From contig NZ_CP011047.1 of NCBI RefSeq assembly GCF_000982825.1, positions 3,720,001-3,784,000 of the forward strand: 64,000 nt of DNA. Direction: 5' to 3'. This document shows, piece after piece, positions 35,762-43,423 of the stretch (position 1 is its first letter; each line of letters opens with the position of its first letter). Made by a program: the position numbers and the translations under genes. The notes under the pieces were generated by a model. It was given only the letters and a program-made list of their open reading frames with translations, was not told where the DNA came from and did no database searches. The stretch is from Cronobacter sakazakii. Its GTDB lineage: Bacteria; Pseudomonadota; Gammaproteobacteria; Enterobacterales; Enterobacteriaceae.

Positions 35762-36447
35762 AGATGGCGAGTCTCGGGTTTTGTCACGCCGCCATAATCA
35801 TTGATGACGCGCCAGCTCACTTCTCGCCCGGTTTCCGTTGCAGGCAGCGTAAAGTGCTGGTTTGCGAAAGGCGCGAGCATATCAGCGCTCTGAATGCGTG
35901 TTGTTCCCACCTTCAGGCTGTCAAATACCATGTAAAAGGGCGTCGGGTTTTCGGCCACCAGTTGACCACCGGCGAGATGAAATGTGAGCTGTTTATAAGC
36001 CGTCCGCGCGTCGGCAACCAGCGCCTGCGGGCGGTAAAACAGCTTGAGGCGGGTTTTCACCACGAGCTTGAGAGTATTGACCGCATCCTGAGATGAGGGT
36101 GGGATGGCCCGGATATTCAGATAAAATAACGATTCGCGATCCTCCGGCAGGCTACCCGTTTTCGCAATACGCAATTCATGATCTTCTAAAGGCTCGATAC
36201 GAAATAGCGGCGGTGTGACCATAAAAGGGCCGCGCGTTTTCCCGTCTCCGTTATCCACCCACGTTTGCAATAAAAAGGGGCTCTCAGTGCTGTTATTTTT
36301 AACGCCCAGTGCCGCCTCTTTTTTATTTCCCTCATAAATGATACGAGTACCGCCAACGACAATACCACCGGCGGTGACGTTATTTACCATGAAGAGCAGA
36401 AAGATAAAAAGATTCACCCTGAGAATAAATTTTCTCATCGCACGCAT
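35758..36447 (-). CDS. Periplasmic fimbrial chaperone
   Basis: PapD-like chaperone of about 229 residues that folds pilin subunits and delivers them to the usher. It has a signal peptide (FILRVNLFIFLLFMVNNVTAGG). The N-terminal Ig domain has the subunit-anchoring Arg in GTRIIYEGNKKEAALGVKNNS, and PFLLQTWVD and FMVTPPLFRIEP (F/PPLFRL motif). SLFYLNIRAIPP is the conserved G-strand end. Starts at 36447 (MRAMRKF) or 36438 are possible. It overlaps the usher start by 4 bp. Confidence 0.92.
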   Translation of the reverse strand: MRAMRKFILRVNLFIFLLFMVNNVTAGGIVVGGTRIIYEGNKKEAALGVKNNSTESPFLLQTWVDNGDGKTRGPFMVTPPLFRIEPLEDHELRIAKTGSLPEDRESLFYLNIRAIPPSSQDAVNTLKLVVKTRLKLFYRPQALVADARTAYKQLTFHLAGGQLVAENPTPFYMVFDSLKVGTTRIQSADMLAPFANQHFTLPATETGREVSWRVINDYGGVTKPETRHL

Positions 36448-36475
36448 AGTCAACTCAGTTTGAAAGAAGAATAAC

Positions 36476-36502
36476 AAGCCGCTAACCCGTGTTAACGGCT
36501 TG
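36476..36502 (-). terminator. Hairpin between fimbrial subunit and chaperone genes
   Basis: AAGCCG / CGGCTT outer stem with an imperfect TTAAC / GGTTA inner part. On the minus strand it is followed by GTTATTCTTCTTTC. Such partial terminators between the major pilin and the chaperone gene raise pilin mRNA relative to assembly proteins in many fimbrial operons. Confidence 0.5.
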
Positions 36503-36526
36503 ATGATACGTTAAATAATTGCTTAA

Positions 36527-37060
36527 TTAGCGATAATCAAAAGTAATATCGGTTGTCCCGTTAGCTACCCCTGCGCCAACCGTGGTGCTTGTTGACTCAT
36601 AATAGGCAATGAGATTGAGATCCATAGTTGTACTGGTTAACTCATATTTACGCTGAGTAAACTGATTCATCGGAATTGTTTCTCCTTTATCATCAGTAAT
36701 AACTATAGCGACCCCTGTAGCTCCACCGTCAGCCACTTTTAAATAATCTTTATTTATAGGATCAGAATCACCTGTAAGATAAACAGTGAAGTGTGGGTTC
36801 TCCCCCTCCTCCACTATAGGACAATTTTTAAGCTTAATATTAATCGGTGTTGGAGGACTCTTAACACCAACGGTCGCGTTAAACTGATTAACGGAATAGA
36901 CACCCAGATCCACATCCAGCACTTTATCGTCATCATCAATTTCACATGCCTGATCGGTAATTGTGCCTGTGAAATTAATTGTGCCATCCGCGGCTAAAAC
37001 TGAAGCGGCATGAAATGATAGCGCGCCTGCAAGCGCCATCCAACAGAGCTTTTTTTTCAT
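36527..37060 (-). CDS. Major fimbrial subunit (type 1-like pilin)
   Basis: Pilin of 177 residues. The signal peptide is MKKKLCWMALAGALSFHAASVLA, cut before ADGTINFTGTITDQACEID, the FimA-type start with the first Cys. The second Cys is in IKLKNCPIVEEGENP. The C-terminus ends VANGTTDITFDYR with the penultimate Tyr recognised by the chaperone. First gene of the operon subunit-chaperone-usher-adhesin. Related to type 1/FimA families, but I cannot name the fimbria. Confidence 0.92.
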   Translation of the reverse strand: MKKKLCWMALAGALSFHAASVLAADGTINFTGTITDQACEIDDDDKVLDVDLGVYSVNQFNATVGVKSPPTPINIKLKNCPIVEEGENPHFTVYLTGDSDPINKDYLKVADGGATGVAIVITDDKGETIPMNQFTQRKYELTSTTMDLNLIAYYESTSTTVGAGVANGTTDITFDYR

Positions 37061-37555
37061 ATCTTCTCCTTGATTGTTTATCCAAAATCATATGTTTTAC
37101 AGATAAATATCCGCTGTAACCAAATGCTCGCGCATATTATCCGCAGATAAATAAATTGACAATTCCCTGCCTCATTTTTCGTTAAAGTTTCCAGATAAAT
37201 AGCAAACTTTGTTTTGTATTAGTTACATTGTTTCATTCAATTAAAATATATATTGATTGAATATTATTTTGCTCTCGGATTATTTCAGCACGCCTGTTTC
37301 ATTAGTCTATAGATGATAGTTTCTTCGGCTTGTATTCATGCGATTTAGTCATTATTTTTTGTATTATTTGCCATGAAAATTATTTATCGCTTTTGATTAC
37401 GTCGCACAGATTAAAGAAATCTGTCAATGTAAGCGATTAAAAAAAACGCATATATTCATTCCTGTAACGGACAACGGGACTGGAGAAAGAGTGGTTGTTT
37501 TAAGCGCATTTTGTATGAAGTTTGTTTAAACGCGCCGAAAAGCGCTAAATTTACG
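37061..37555. other. AT-rich control region upstream of the fimbrial operon
   Basis: About 495 bp between the pilin gene and the tRNA-Ser promoter, with no credible gene. It is markedly richer in A+T than the rest of the window, typical of fimbrial promoter regions bound by H-NS. I saw no inverted repeat pair like the type 1 fimbrial invertible switch. Confidence 0.6.
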
Positions 37556-37584
37556 TTGACGCCTATGGGCCTTTCCCCTACATT
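37556..37584 (+). promoter_or_regulatory. Promoter of tRNA-Ser copy 1
   Basis: TTGACG, 17 bp, TACATT, then a GC-rich discriminator GCGCCCG. This is the arrangement of stringently controlled stable-RNA promoters. It is 35 bp from the tRNA 5' end. Confidence 0.85.
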
Positions 37585-37618
37585 AGCGCCCGTCCCGACA
37601 GCATCGGGATGACAATAT

Positions 37619-37706
37619 GGTGAGGTGTCCGAGTGGCTGAAGGAGCACGCCTGGAAAGTGTGTATACGGCAACGTATCGAGGGTTCGAATCCCTCCCTCA
37701 CCGCCA
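37619..37706 (+). tRNA. serX: tRNA-Ser(GGA), copy 1
   Basis: 88-nt class II tRNA with a long variable arm. Acceptor stem GGTGAGG / CCTCACC, discriminator G and encoded CCA (37704-37706). The anticodon loop reads CCTGGAAAG, anticodon GGA. T arm GAGGG-TTCGAAT-CCCTC. Matches E. coli serX from memory, also found beside ghrA. It is followed by a terminator and one copy of the 190-bp repeat. Confidence 0.97.
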
Positions 37707-37896
37707 TATTCAAAGAAAGAGCCTGTACGCAAGTACGGGCTTTTTTGTTTTTATATCGCGCCGACCCGGGAGGGATGAGAAACCTCGACCAGGGTTCGAC
37801 CACTGGCGCAGCCAGGGGGACAGTCTGCGAGCCACGCGAGCTGACTGCCCGCAGGGTGAGGCCCAACGGGCCGAATCAATCCCTCCCTCACCGCCA
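37707..37896 (+). repeat. 190-bp tRNA-Ser-derived repeat, single copy
   Basis: One unit of the element found five times after the second tRNA-Ser gene. It begins right after CCA with a terminator (stem at 37721-37740, then six T). It continues with a strongly structured segment and ends with the same 18 nt as the tRNA 3' end, ATCCCTCCCTCACCGCCA. It differs from the copy-2 units by very few bases, for example T for C after the T run and GAGAAACC for GAGAAGCC. Confidence 0.93.
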
Positions 37897-37910
37897 TATT
37901 CAAAGAAAAA

Positions 37911-37940
37911 GCCTGAGCTAACCCTCAGGCTTTTTTGTTT
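37911..37940 (+). terminator. Final terminator of tRNA-Ser copy 1 transcript
   Basis: GCCTGAG / CTCAGGC stem with a 6-nt loop, followed by six T. The stem differs from the GCCTGTAC stem of the repeat units, so this is a separate terminator that closes the array. Confidence 0.9.
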
Positions 37941-37960
37941 TTTTATCGCGCCAGGAAAAC

Positions 37961-38082
37961 GGCAGGTGCGCTCCGCTTACCTGCCCTACAAAACCTGCCG
38001 TAGGGTGGGTAAGCGTCAGCGCACCCACCAGCTGCCTGTCAGAGACATTTTCGTAAGGTGGGTAAGCGCCAGCGCACCCACC
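37961..38082. repeat. REP/BIME-like palindromes, three units
   Basis: Three imperfect palindromes: 37961-37985 (GGCAGGT..ACCTGCC) and two of the form GGTGGGTAAGCG..CGCACCCACC at 38004-38029 and 38057-38082. The first is in opposite orientation to the second, forming one BIME-like pair, and the third is single. The same family occurs at 41785-42016. Confidence 0.88.
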
Positions 38083-38111
38083 ACGCCCGCGAGAAGGCAG
38101 GTGCCCACCGG

Positions 38112-40436
38112 TTAGCGCCGCGCCCCCGACGTCGTCACCGGCTCGGCGACGCGCTCCATCGCGATTGGGATACTTTTGTAAGCCGGGATCCCGCTTTGCG
38201 TGTCGTGACTGTCCAGCGGCACCAGCACGTTGGCTTCGGGGTAATAAGCCCCTACCGAGCCAGGAGCCATATCGATAACCACCACGGTCAGGTTATTGAG
38301 CCGCCGCGAGGTCGGATTGCCGTCCGGATCAAGCGCGGTCACGTTTACCTGATCGCCCACGCGCAGCTCGCGTTTTTCTGCCTCATCCGGGTTGATAAAC
38401 AACACGTCACGCCGCCCGGTCACGCCGCGGTAGCGGTCATTCAGGCCATACAGCGTCGTATTGTACTGGTCATGGCTACGCAGCGTGGTCAGCACCAGAT
38501 CGTGGCACTTAAGCGATCGCGGATCCTCATTAATCCCCTGCATCACCTTAAACTCCGCCTTGCCGGATGGCGTATTCCAGACGCGCTCCGAGGCCGCGTT
38601 ACGCAGACGAAAACCGCCCGGCTGCTTAACACGCTCATTAAAGTTCGCGAACGCCGGGAACACCGCCTCGATGGCGTCACGGATAAAACTGTAATCACCG
38701 ATCATTTTGTCCCAGTTGACGACCGTCTCCGGCAGCGTCGCTTTGGCAAGCCCCGCAACAATAGCGGGCTCTGAGCGCAGGTACGGCGACGCAGGTTGCA
38801 GCATGCCACGCGAGGCATGCACCATCGACATCGAATCCTCAACGGTAATGCTCTGTTCGCCCGACGCCTGCACGTCCGTTTCCGTGCGGCCCAGCACCGG
38901 CAGAATATAGTTGTGCTTGCCGAGCAGCAGATGCGAACGATTAAGCTTGGTCGCCATATGTACGACTAAATCGAGATTGCGCATGGCCGGAAACGTAACC
39001 TGCGGATCGGAAATCGCCTCGGCCAGGTTACCGCCCAGGCACAGCAACGCTTTTGCTTTACCGTCGCGCATCGCCTGAATCGCAGCGACAGCGCCATGGC
39101 CGTGTTTCTGCGGCGGTTTAAAACCAAACACGCGCTCGATACTGTCAAGCAGCGACTGCGGCGGGATCTCCGTGATGCCCACCGTGCGGTCGCCCTGCAC
39201 GTTAGAATGCCCACGCAGCGGGCAGATGCCTGCGCCTTTTTTGCCGATATTGCCGCGCAGCAGCAGGAGGTTGGCGATCTGCTGCACGTTCTGGGTCCCG
39301 TACTGATGCTGGGTTATCCCCATGCCGTAACAGATAATGGTCCGCTCCGCTTTTGCATACAGACGCGCGACATTCTGGATTTCTTTGCGCTCCATACCGG
39401 AGACTTTCAGGATGTGATCCCACTCGGTCGCGTCGAGATCCGCCTTCAGCGCCTCAAACCCTTCGGTATGCTCACGGATAAACGCCTCATCAATGATGCC
39501 CGGCTCACCGTTCGCCAGCGCCTCTTCATGCATGGAGAGCAAAATTTTCATTACGCCTTTGAGCATGGCCGCGTCTCCGCCGACACGCACTTTATAGTAG
39601 GTCGAGGCGAGCGCAGTGGAACTCAACGACAGCATCTCAATAGGGCTTTGCGGCGAGGTAAAGCGTTCCAGACCGCGCTCGCGAAGCGGGTTAATAGCGA
39701 CAATAGTCGCGCCGCGCTTCGAGACTTCGCGCAGCGTGCCGAGCATACGCGGATGATTAGTGCCTGGATTATGACCGATGCACAGCACCAGGTCGCAGTG
39801 GTCGAAATCGTCAAGCTCTACCGTGCCTTTGCCGACGCCGATAGATTCTGGCAAGCCGACGCTGGTCGGTTCGTGGCACATATTCGAGCAATCCGGGAAG
39901 TTGTTGGTGCCATATTCGCGGGCGAACAGCTGCCACAGAAACGCCGCTTCGTTGGAGGCGCGCCCCGAGGTGTAAAACTCCACGCTGTCGGGGTCGTCAT
40001 AGCTGCGCAGGCGCTCGCCAATCTCCTGAAACGCCGTTTCCCATTCAATGGGTTGATAGGTATCGCTAGCCACGTCGTATTTCATCGGGTGCGTCAGCCG
40101 CCCCTCGCCTTCCAGCTCAAACGCATTGCGCTCCCACAGTTCGCTGACGGTATGCGCCGCGAAAAATTCCGGCGTGGTGCGTTTGCTGGTGGCCTCCCAG
40201 GAGACCGCTTTCGCGCCGTTTTCGCAAAACTCAAACGACGAGGCGTGCTGCGGATCGGGCCAGGCACAGCCAGGGCAGTCAAACCCCTGCGGCTGATTGA
40301 CTTTGAACAGGGCAATCACGTCCTGCTTCATCGACATCTGGCCGCGGATAGCGTCAGCAACGGCCTTCAGTGCGCCCCAGCCGCCCGCCGATCCGCCATA
40401 AGGCGCGATGCCGATAGTACGATTTCGCTCTTTCAT
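38112..40436 (-). CDS. FdhF/YdeP-family molybdopterin oxidoreductase
   Basis: Large oxidoreductase of 774 residues in the YdeP family, related to formate dehydrogenase alpha subunits. E. coli YdeP (759 residues) contributes to acid resistance; its substrate is unknown. Visible are FDCPGCAWPDPQHASSFEFCENGAKAVSWE near residue 50, FYTSGRASNEAAFLWQLFAREYGTNNFPDCSNMCHEPTS, IGHNPGTNHPRMLGTL, and the C-terminal dinucleotide domain around SHDQYNTTLYGLNDRYRGV. I start at MKERNRTIGIAPYGG. It lies between two near-identical tRNA-Ser loci, where E. coli has no such gene, and is transcribed against the tRNAs. Confidence 0.92.
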   Translation of the reverse strand: MKERNRTIGIAPYGGSAGGWGALKAVADAIRGQMSMKQDVIALFKVNQPQGFDCPGCAWPDPQHASSFEFCENGAKAVSWEATSKRTTPEFFAAHTVSELWERNAFELEGEGRLTHPMKYDVASDTYQPIEWETAFQEIGERLRSYDDPDSVEFYTSGRASNEAAFLWQLFAREYGTNNFPDCSNMCHEPTSVGLPESIGVGKGTVELDDFDHCDLVLCIGHNPGTNHPRMLGTLREVSKRGATIVAINPLRERGLERFTSPQSPIEMLSLSSTALASTYYKVRVGGDAAMLKGVMKILLSMHEEALANGEPGIIDEAFIREHTEGFEALKADLDATEWDHILKVSGMERKEIQNVARLYAKAERTIICYGMGITQHQYGTQNVQQIANLLLLRGNIGKKGAGICPLRGHSNVQGDRTVGITEIPPQSLLDSIERVFGFKPPQKHGHGAVAAIQAMRDGKAKALLCLGGNLAEAISDPQVTFPAMRNLDLVVHMATKLNRSHLLLGKHNYILPVLGRTETDVQASGEQSITVEDSMSMVHASRGMLQPASPYLRSEPAIVAGLAKATLPETVVNWDKMIGDYSFIRDAIEAVFPAFANFNERVKQPGGFRLRNAASERVWNTPSGKAEFKVMQGINEDPRSLKCHDLVLTTLRSHDQYNTTLYGLNDRYRGVTGRRDVLFINPDEAEKRELRVGDQVNVTALDPDGNPTSRRLNNLTVVVIDMAPGSVGAYYPEANVLVPLDSHDTQSGIPAYKSIPIAMERVAEPVTTSGARR

Positions 40437-40612
40437 AGTGCTCCACATTCTCTGTCTCATAGTTGTGGTTTAAGCCTGGTACAGAAAATGCGATAAGCGA
40501 AGCGAATGAAGGGATATCAGGCGGTATTGAGGGCTGTAATGGCGGGTTTTGCAGGAGAAAACGCCATTTCGTTTAACCCTTAACCGAACGATAAAGAAAG
40601 AAAAAAATCTGC

Positions 40613-40641
40613 TTGACCGTTTTCATGCAGATCCCTATAGT
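40613..40641 (+). promoter_or_regulatory. Promoter of tRNA-Ser copy 2
   Basis: TTGACC, 17 bp, TATAGT, then GCGCCCCG. It has the same architecture as the copy-1 promoter but a different sequence upstream and in the spacer, so the duplicated tRNA has its own, not a copied, promoter core. Confidence 0.85.
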
Positions 40642-40682
40642 AGCGCCCCGTTGCCCCGCTACGCGAGGCAGCAAGACAATAT

Positions 40683-40770
40683 GGTGAGGTGTCCGAGTGG
40701 CTGAAGGAGCACGCCTGGAAAGTGTGTATACGGCAACGTATCGAGGGTTCGAATCCCTCCCTCACCGCCA
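40683..40770 (+). tRNA. tRNA-Ser(GGA), copy 2
   Basis: 88 nt, identical to the tRNA at 37619-37706 in every base I compared: acceptor GGTGAGG / CCTCACC, anticodon GGA, encoded CCA. It is the second tRNA-Ser(GGA) in the same orientation, 3,064 bp further on, followed immediately by five 190-bp repeats. Confidence 0.97.
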
Positions 40771-41720
40771 TATTCAAAGAAAGAGCCTGTACGCAAGTAC
40801 GGGCTTTTTTGCTTTTATATCGCGCCGACCCGGGAGGGATGAGAAGCCTCGACCAGGGTTCGACCACTGGCGCAGCCAGGGGGACAGTCTGCGAGCCACG
40901 CGAGCTGACTGCCCGCAGGGTGAGGCCCAACGGGCCGAATCAATCCCTCCCTCACCGCCATATTCAAAGAAAGAGCCTGTACGCAAGTACGGGCTTTTTT
41001 GCTTTTATATCGCGCCGACCCGGGAGGGATGAGAAGCCTCGACCAGGGTTCGACCACTGGCGCAGCCAGGGGGACAGTCTGCGAGCCACGCGAGCTGACT
41101 GCCCGCAGGGTGAGGCCCAACGGGCCGAATCAATCCCTCCCTCACCGCCATATTCAAAGAAAGAGCCTGTACGCAAGTACGGGCTTTTTTGCTTTTATAT
41201 CGCGCCGACCCGGGAGGGATGAGAAGCCTCGACCAGGGTTCGACCACTGGCGCAGCCAGGGGGACAGTCTGCGAGCCACGCGAGCTGACTGCCCGCAGGG
41301 TGAGGCCCAACGGGCCGAATCAATCCCTCCCTCACCGCCATATTCAAAGAAAGAGCCTGTACGCAAGTACGGGCTTTTTTGCTTTTATATCGCGCCGACC
41401 CGGGAGGGATGAGAAGCCTCGACCAGGGTTCGACCACTGGCGCAGCCAGGGGGACAGTCTGCGAGCCACGCGAGCTGACTGCCCGCAGGGTGAGGCCCAA
41501 CGGGCCGAATCAATCCCTCCCTCACCGCCATATTCAAAGAAAGAGCCTGTACGCAAGTACGGGCTTTTTTGCTTTTATATCGCGCCGACCCGGGAGGGAT
41601 GAGAAGCCTCGACCAGGGTTCGACCACTGGCGCAGCCAGGGGGACAGTCTGCGAGCCACGCGAGCTGACTGCCCGCAGGGTGAGGCCTAACGGGCCGAAT
41701 CAATCCCTCCCTCACCGCCA
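40771..41720 (+). repeat. Five tandem 190-bp repeats carrying the tRNA-Ser 3' end
   Basis: Units at 40771-40960, -41150, -41340, -41530 and -41720, essentially identical. Each starts with TATTCAAAGAAAGA, then a terminator GCCTGTACGCAAGTACGGGC plus six T. Next comes a segment that can fold: GGGAGGGAT (unit 62-70) with ATCCCTCCC (173-181), and hairpins CTGGC/GCCAG, CAGTC/GACTG and GGCCC/GGGCC. Each ends with the last 18 nt of the tRNA. GGTGAGG at unit 149-155 is identical to the tRNA acceptor 5' strand and can pair with CCTCACC of the unit end. The only internal change I see, C to T in unit 5 (GGCCT), keeps pairing as G-U. 190 is not a multiple of 3, so no long protein can be encoded across units. 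Confidence 0.95.
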
Positions 41721-41734
41721 TATTTAAAGAAAGA

Positions 41735-41762
41735 GCCTGTACGCAAGTACGGGATTTTTTGC
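41735..41762 (+). terminator. Last terminator after the repeat array
   Basis: Same stem as in the repeats, but the closing base has changed (GTACGGGA followed by TTTTTT). The outermost G-C pair is lost and the T run kept. Confidence 0.75.
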
Positions 41763-41784
41763 TTTTATATCGCGCCAGGAAAAC

Positions 41785-42016
41785 GGCAGGTGCGCTTCGC
41801 TTACCTGCCCTACAAATCTTCCGTAGGGTGGGTAAGCACAGGCGCACCCACCGACCGCCTGCATTGGCAGGTGCGCTCCGCTTACCTGCCCTACAAAACC
41901 TTCCGTAGAGTGGGGAAGCGCAAGCGCACCCACCATTCGCCTGCATTGGCAGGTGCGCTCCGCTTACCTGCCCTACAAAACCTGCCGTAGGGTGGGTAAG
42001 CGCAAGCGCACCCACC
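41785..42016. repeat. REP/BIME-like palindromes, six units in three pairs
   Basis: Alternating GGCAGGTGCGCT..TTACCTGCC and GGTGGGTAAGCG..CGCACCCACC elements at 41785-41809, 41827-41852, 41866-41890, 41908-41934, 41948-41972 and 41991-42016. The pair repeats every 81-82 bp. They lie between the tRNA repeat array and the phoH terminator. Same family as 37961-38082. Confidence 0.9.
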
Positions 42017-42044
42017 TTCCAGCCACAGAGAAAACGCAAAAGAT

Positions 42045-42080
42045 AAAAACAAAAAAAGCCCAACACACGTTGGGCTTTTA
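42045..42080 (-). terminator. Terminator of phoH
   Basis: AGCCCAAC / GTTGGGCT stem with a 4-nt loop. The minus strand continues with a long T-rich run. Confidence 0.88.
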
Positions 42081-42100
42081 CGTGGTGATATCAGGCGAGC

Positions 42101-42889
42101 TTAATCGTAGGCGTTAAGCGTTCGCTGGCAGAGCGCGGAGCGCACGCAATCGGCTTTACCGAACCGCACGATGCCAATCATTTCATCTTCCTCAAAACGC
42201 GCCAGCGCGTCGCTCAGGCCGGACTGCACGCCCGCCGGCAAATCGCACTGCGTGATGTCGCCATTGACTATCACGGTCACGTTCTCCCCGAGGCGGGTTA
42301 AAAACATCTTCATCTGCGCGGCTGTCACGTTCTGGGCCTCGTCCAGAATCACGACGGCGTTCTCAAAGGTACGTCCGCGCATATAGGCGAACGGCGCAAT
42401 CTCAACTTTCCCGATTTCCGGGCGCAGGCAATATTGCATGAAGGAAGCACCAAGACGGCGCACCAGCACGTCATACACCGGGCGGAAATACGGGGCGAAC
42501 TTCTCAGAGATATCGCCGGGCAGGAAGCCGAGATCTTCATCGGCCTGCAGAACCGGGCGGGTGACAATTATCCTGTCGACATCCTTATGAATCAGGGCCT
42601 CAGCGGCTTTCGCCGCGCTGATAAACGTTTTGCCGCATCCGGCTTCACCGGTGGCGAATATCAGCTGTTTGCTCTCAATAGCCTCAAGATAATGCGCCTG
42701 AGCGTCGGTACGAGCGACAATCGGCGCGTTATCGCGGCTGTCCCGCGCCATGCCGATTGCTTCAACGCCACTCATTTGCACAAGCGTGGTGACCGATTCC
42801 TCTTCACGCTGCCGGTGGCTGCGTGAATCTCGTCTGAGAACGCGTCTTGCTTCACGACGAGCTTTGATCACTGCTTTCTGTCTTCCCAT
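42101..42889 (-). CDS. phoH: PhoH family ATPase
   Basis: Cytoplasmic ATP-binding protein of the phosphate-starvation regulon, related to the ATPase half of superfamily I helicases. Biochemical role unclear. From MGRQKAVIKARREARRVLRRDSRSHRQREEESV it has 262 residues. Walker A is FATGEAGCGKTFISAAKA, Walker B AVVILDEAQN, followed by the sensor-like NVTVIVNGDITQCDLP. The frame stays open upstream to 43198, and a longer start (43168, about 355 residues) resembles the 354-residue annotation I remember for E. coli. That extension is low-complexity and Arg/Ser/Thr-rich. Confidence 0.93.
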   Translation of the reverse strand: MGRQKAVIKARREARRVLRRDSRSHRQREEESVTTLVQMSGVEAIGMARDSRDNAPIVARTDAQAHYLEAIESKQLIFATGEAGCGKTFISAAKAAEALIHKDVDRIIVTRPVLQADEDLGFLPGDISEKFAPYFRPVYDVLVRRLGASFMQYCLRPEIGKVEIAPFAYMRGRTFENAVVILDEAQNVTAAQMKMFLTRLGENVTVIVNGDITQCDLPAGVQSGLSDALARFEEDEMIGIVRFGKADCVRSALCQRTLNAYD

Positions 42890-43305
42890 GGATGGCACCT
42901 TGTTAAGTTGGTTTACATGAGCCGCGTCCTGCTGATGGACGCGATTATGCGCACAAACGTTTGAGGTTTGGCTTCCTTTTAAGCCATAGATTGCCGGTCG
43001 AAAAGACGCGGTAGTACGGCTACGCGCACCGCTTACCGCATCGTCTGGAACAGGGTGAGAAGCTTTGAACGTTTCTGAGGGGGTGGAGATAACGCTGCCG
43101 GAGGAGGCTCCTCCGCGCCGGGTGGTGCGGGTTGTTTTCCGTTTAAGTCCAGTTCTGGACGCTACCATTCGCGATCTCCATCGTGCTACTGCTGCCACAG
43201 AGGGGAACTACCGCTAACACTTTAAGTACAACAAAAATTATCAACTTTGCAACATAATATTTACTAAAAGATAACTTTTGAGACTGAACGTCTGATGCAT
43301 CTTTT

Positions 43306-43325
43306 ATGACAGAAAAATATTACAG
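43306..43325 (-). promoter_or_regulatory. Possible PhoB box upstream of phoH
   Basis: On the minus strand CTGTAATATTTTTCTGTCAT holds two CTGTNAT half-sites. They are 13 bp apart, not the usual 11, so the match is imperfect. E. coli phoH has a PhoB-activated promoter, which makes the site plausible. Confidence 0.3.
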
Positions 43326-43394
43326 AAATGTATCAACAGAATAGCCGCCGCGAAAATGCTCTGCCACGTTCGCGCGAAAATTGTTAGCAAATGA

Positions 43395-43423
43395 AAACAA
43401 AAACCCCGCCGTTATGGCGGGGC
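43395..43423 (-). terminator. Terminator of efeUOB
   Basis: CCCCGCC / GGCGGGG stem with a 5-nt loop, followed on the minus strand by TTTTTGTTTT, just after the efeB stop. Confidence 0.9.

Noticed and set aside
37061..37450. Phase-variable invertible promoter for the fimbrial operon
   Set aside because: No flanking inverted repeat pair and no fim-type recombinase gene in the window.
37456..38115. Open frames over tRNA-Ser copy 1 and the first REP cluster
   Set aside because: Same artefact: translated tRNA and repeat sequence.
39096..40496. 466-codon plus-strand frame opposite the ydeP-like gene
   Set aside because: Antisense shadow of a gene with strong family match; the translation is rich in Arg/His/Gln, without motifs.
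37689..40770. Prophage or integrative element with att sites at the tRNA 3' end
   Set aside because: The tRNA end is repeated, but no integrase, excisionase or phage gene lies between the tRNAs, only ydeP. The repeats are better explained as a tRNA-associated array.
40689..41690. Open frames on both strands running through the tRNA-Ser repeats, up to 177 codons
   Set aside because: They begin inside the tRNA and reuse the same DNA in shifting frames, because 190 is not a multiple of 3. No ribosome sites, no family resemblance; the structure is better explained as RNA.
40771..41720. CRISPR array
   Set aside because: The repeated unit is 190 bp with no unique spacers, and it contains terminators and a tRNA end; no cas genes nearby.
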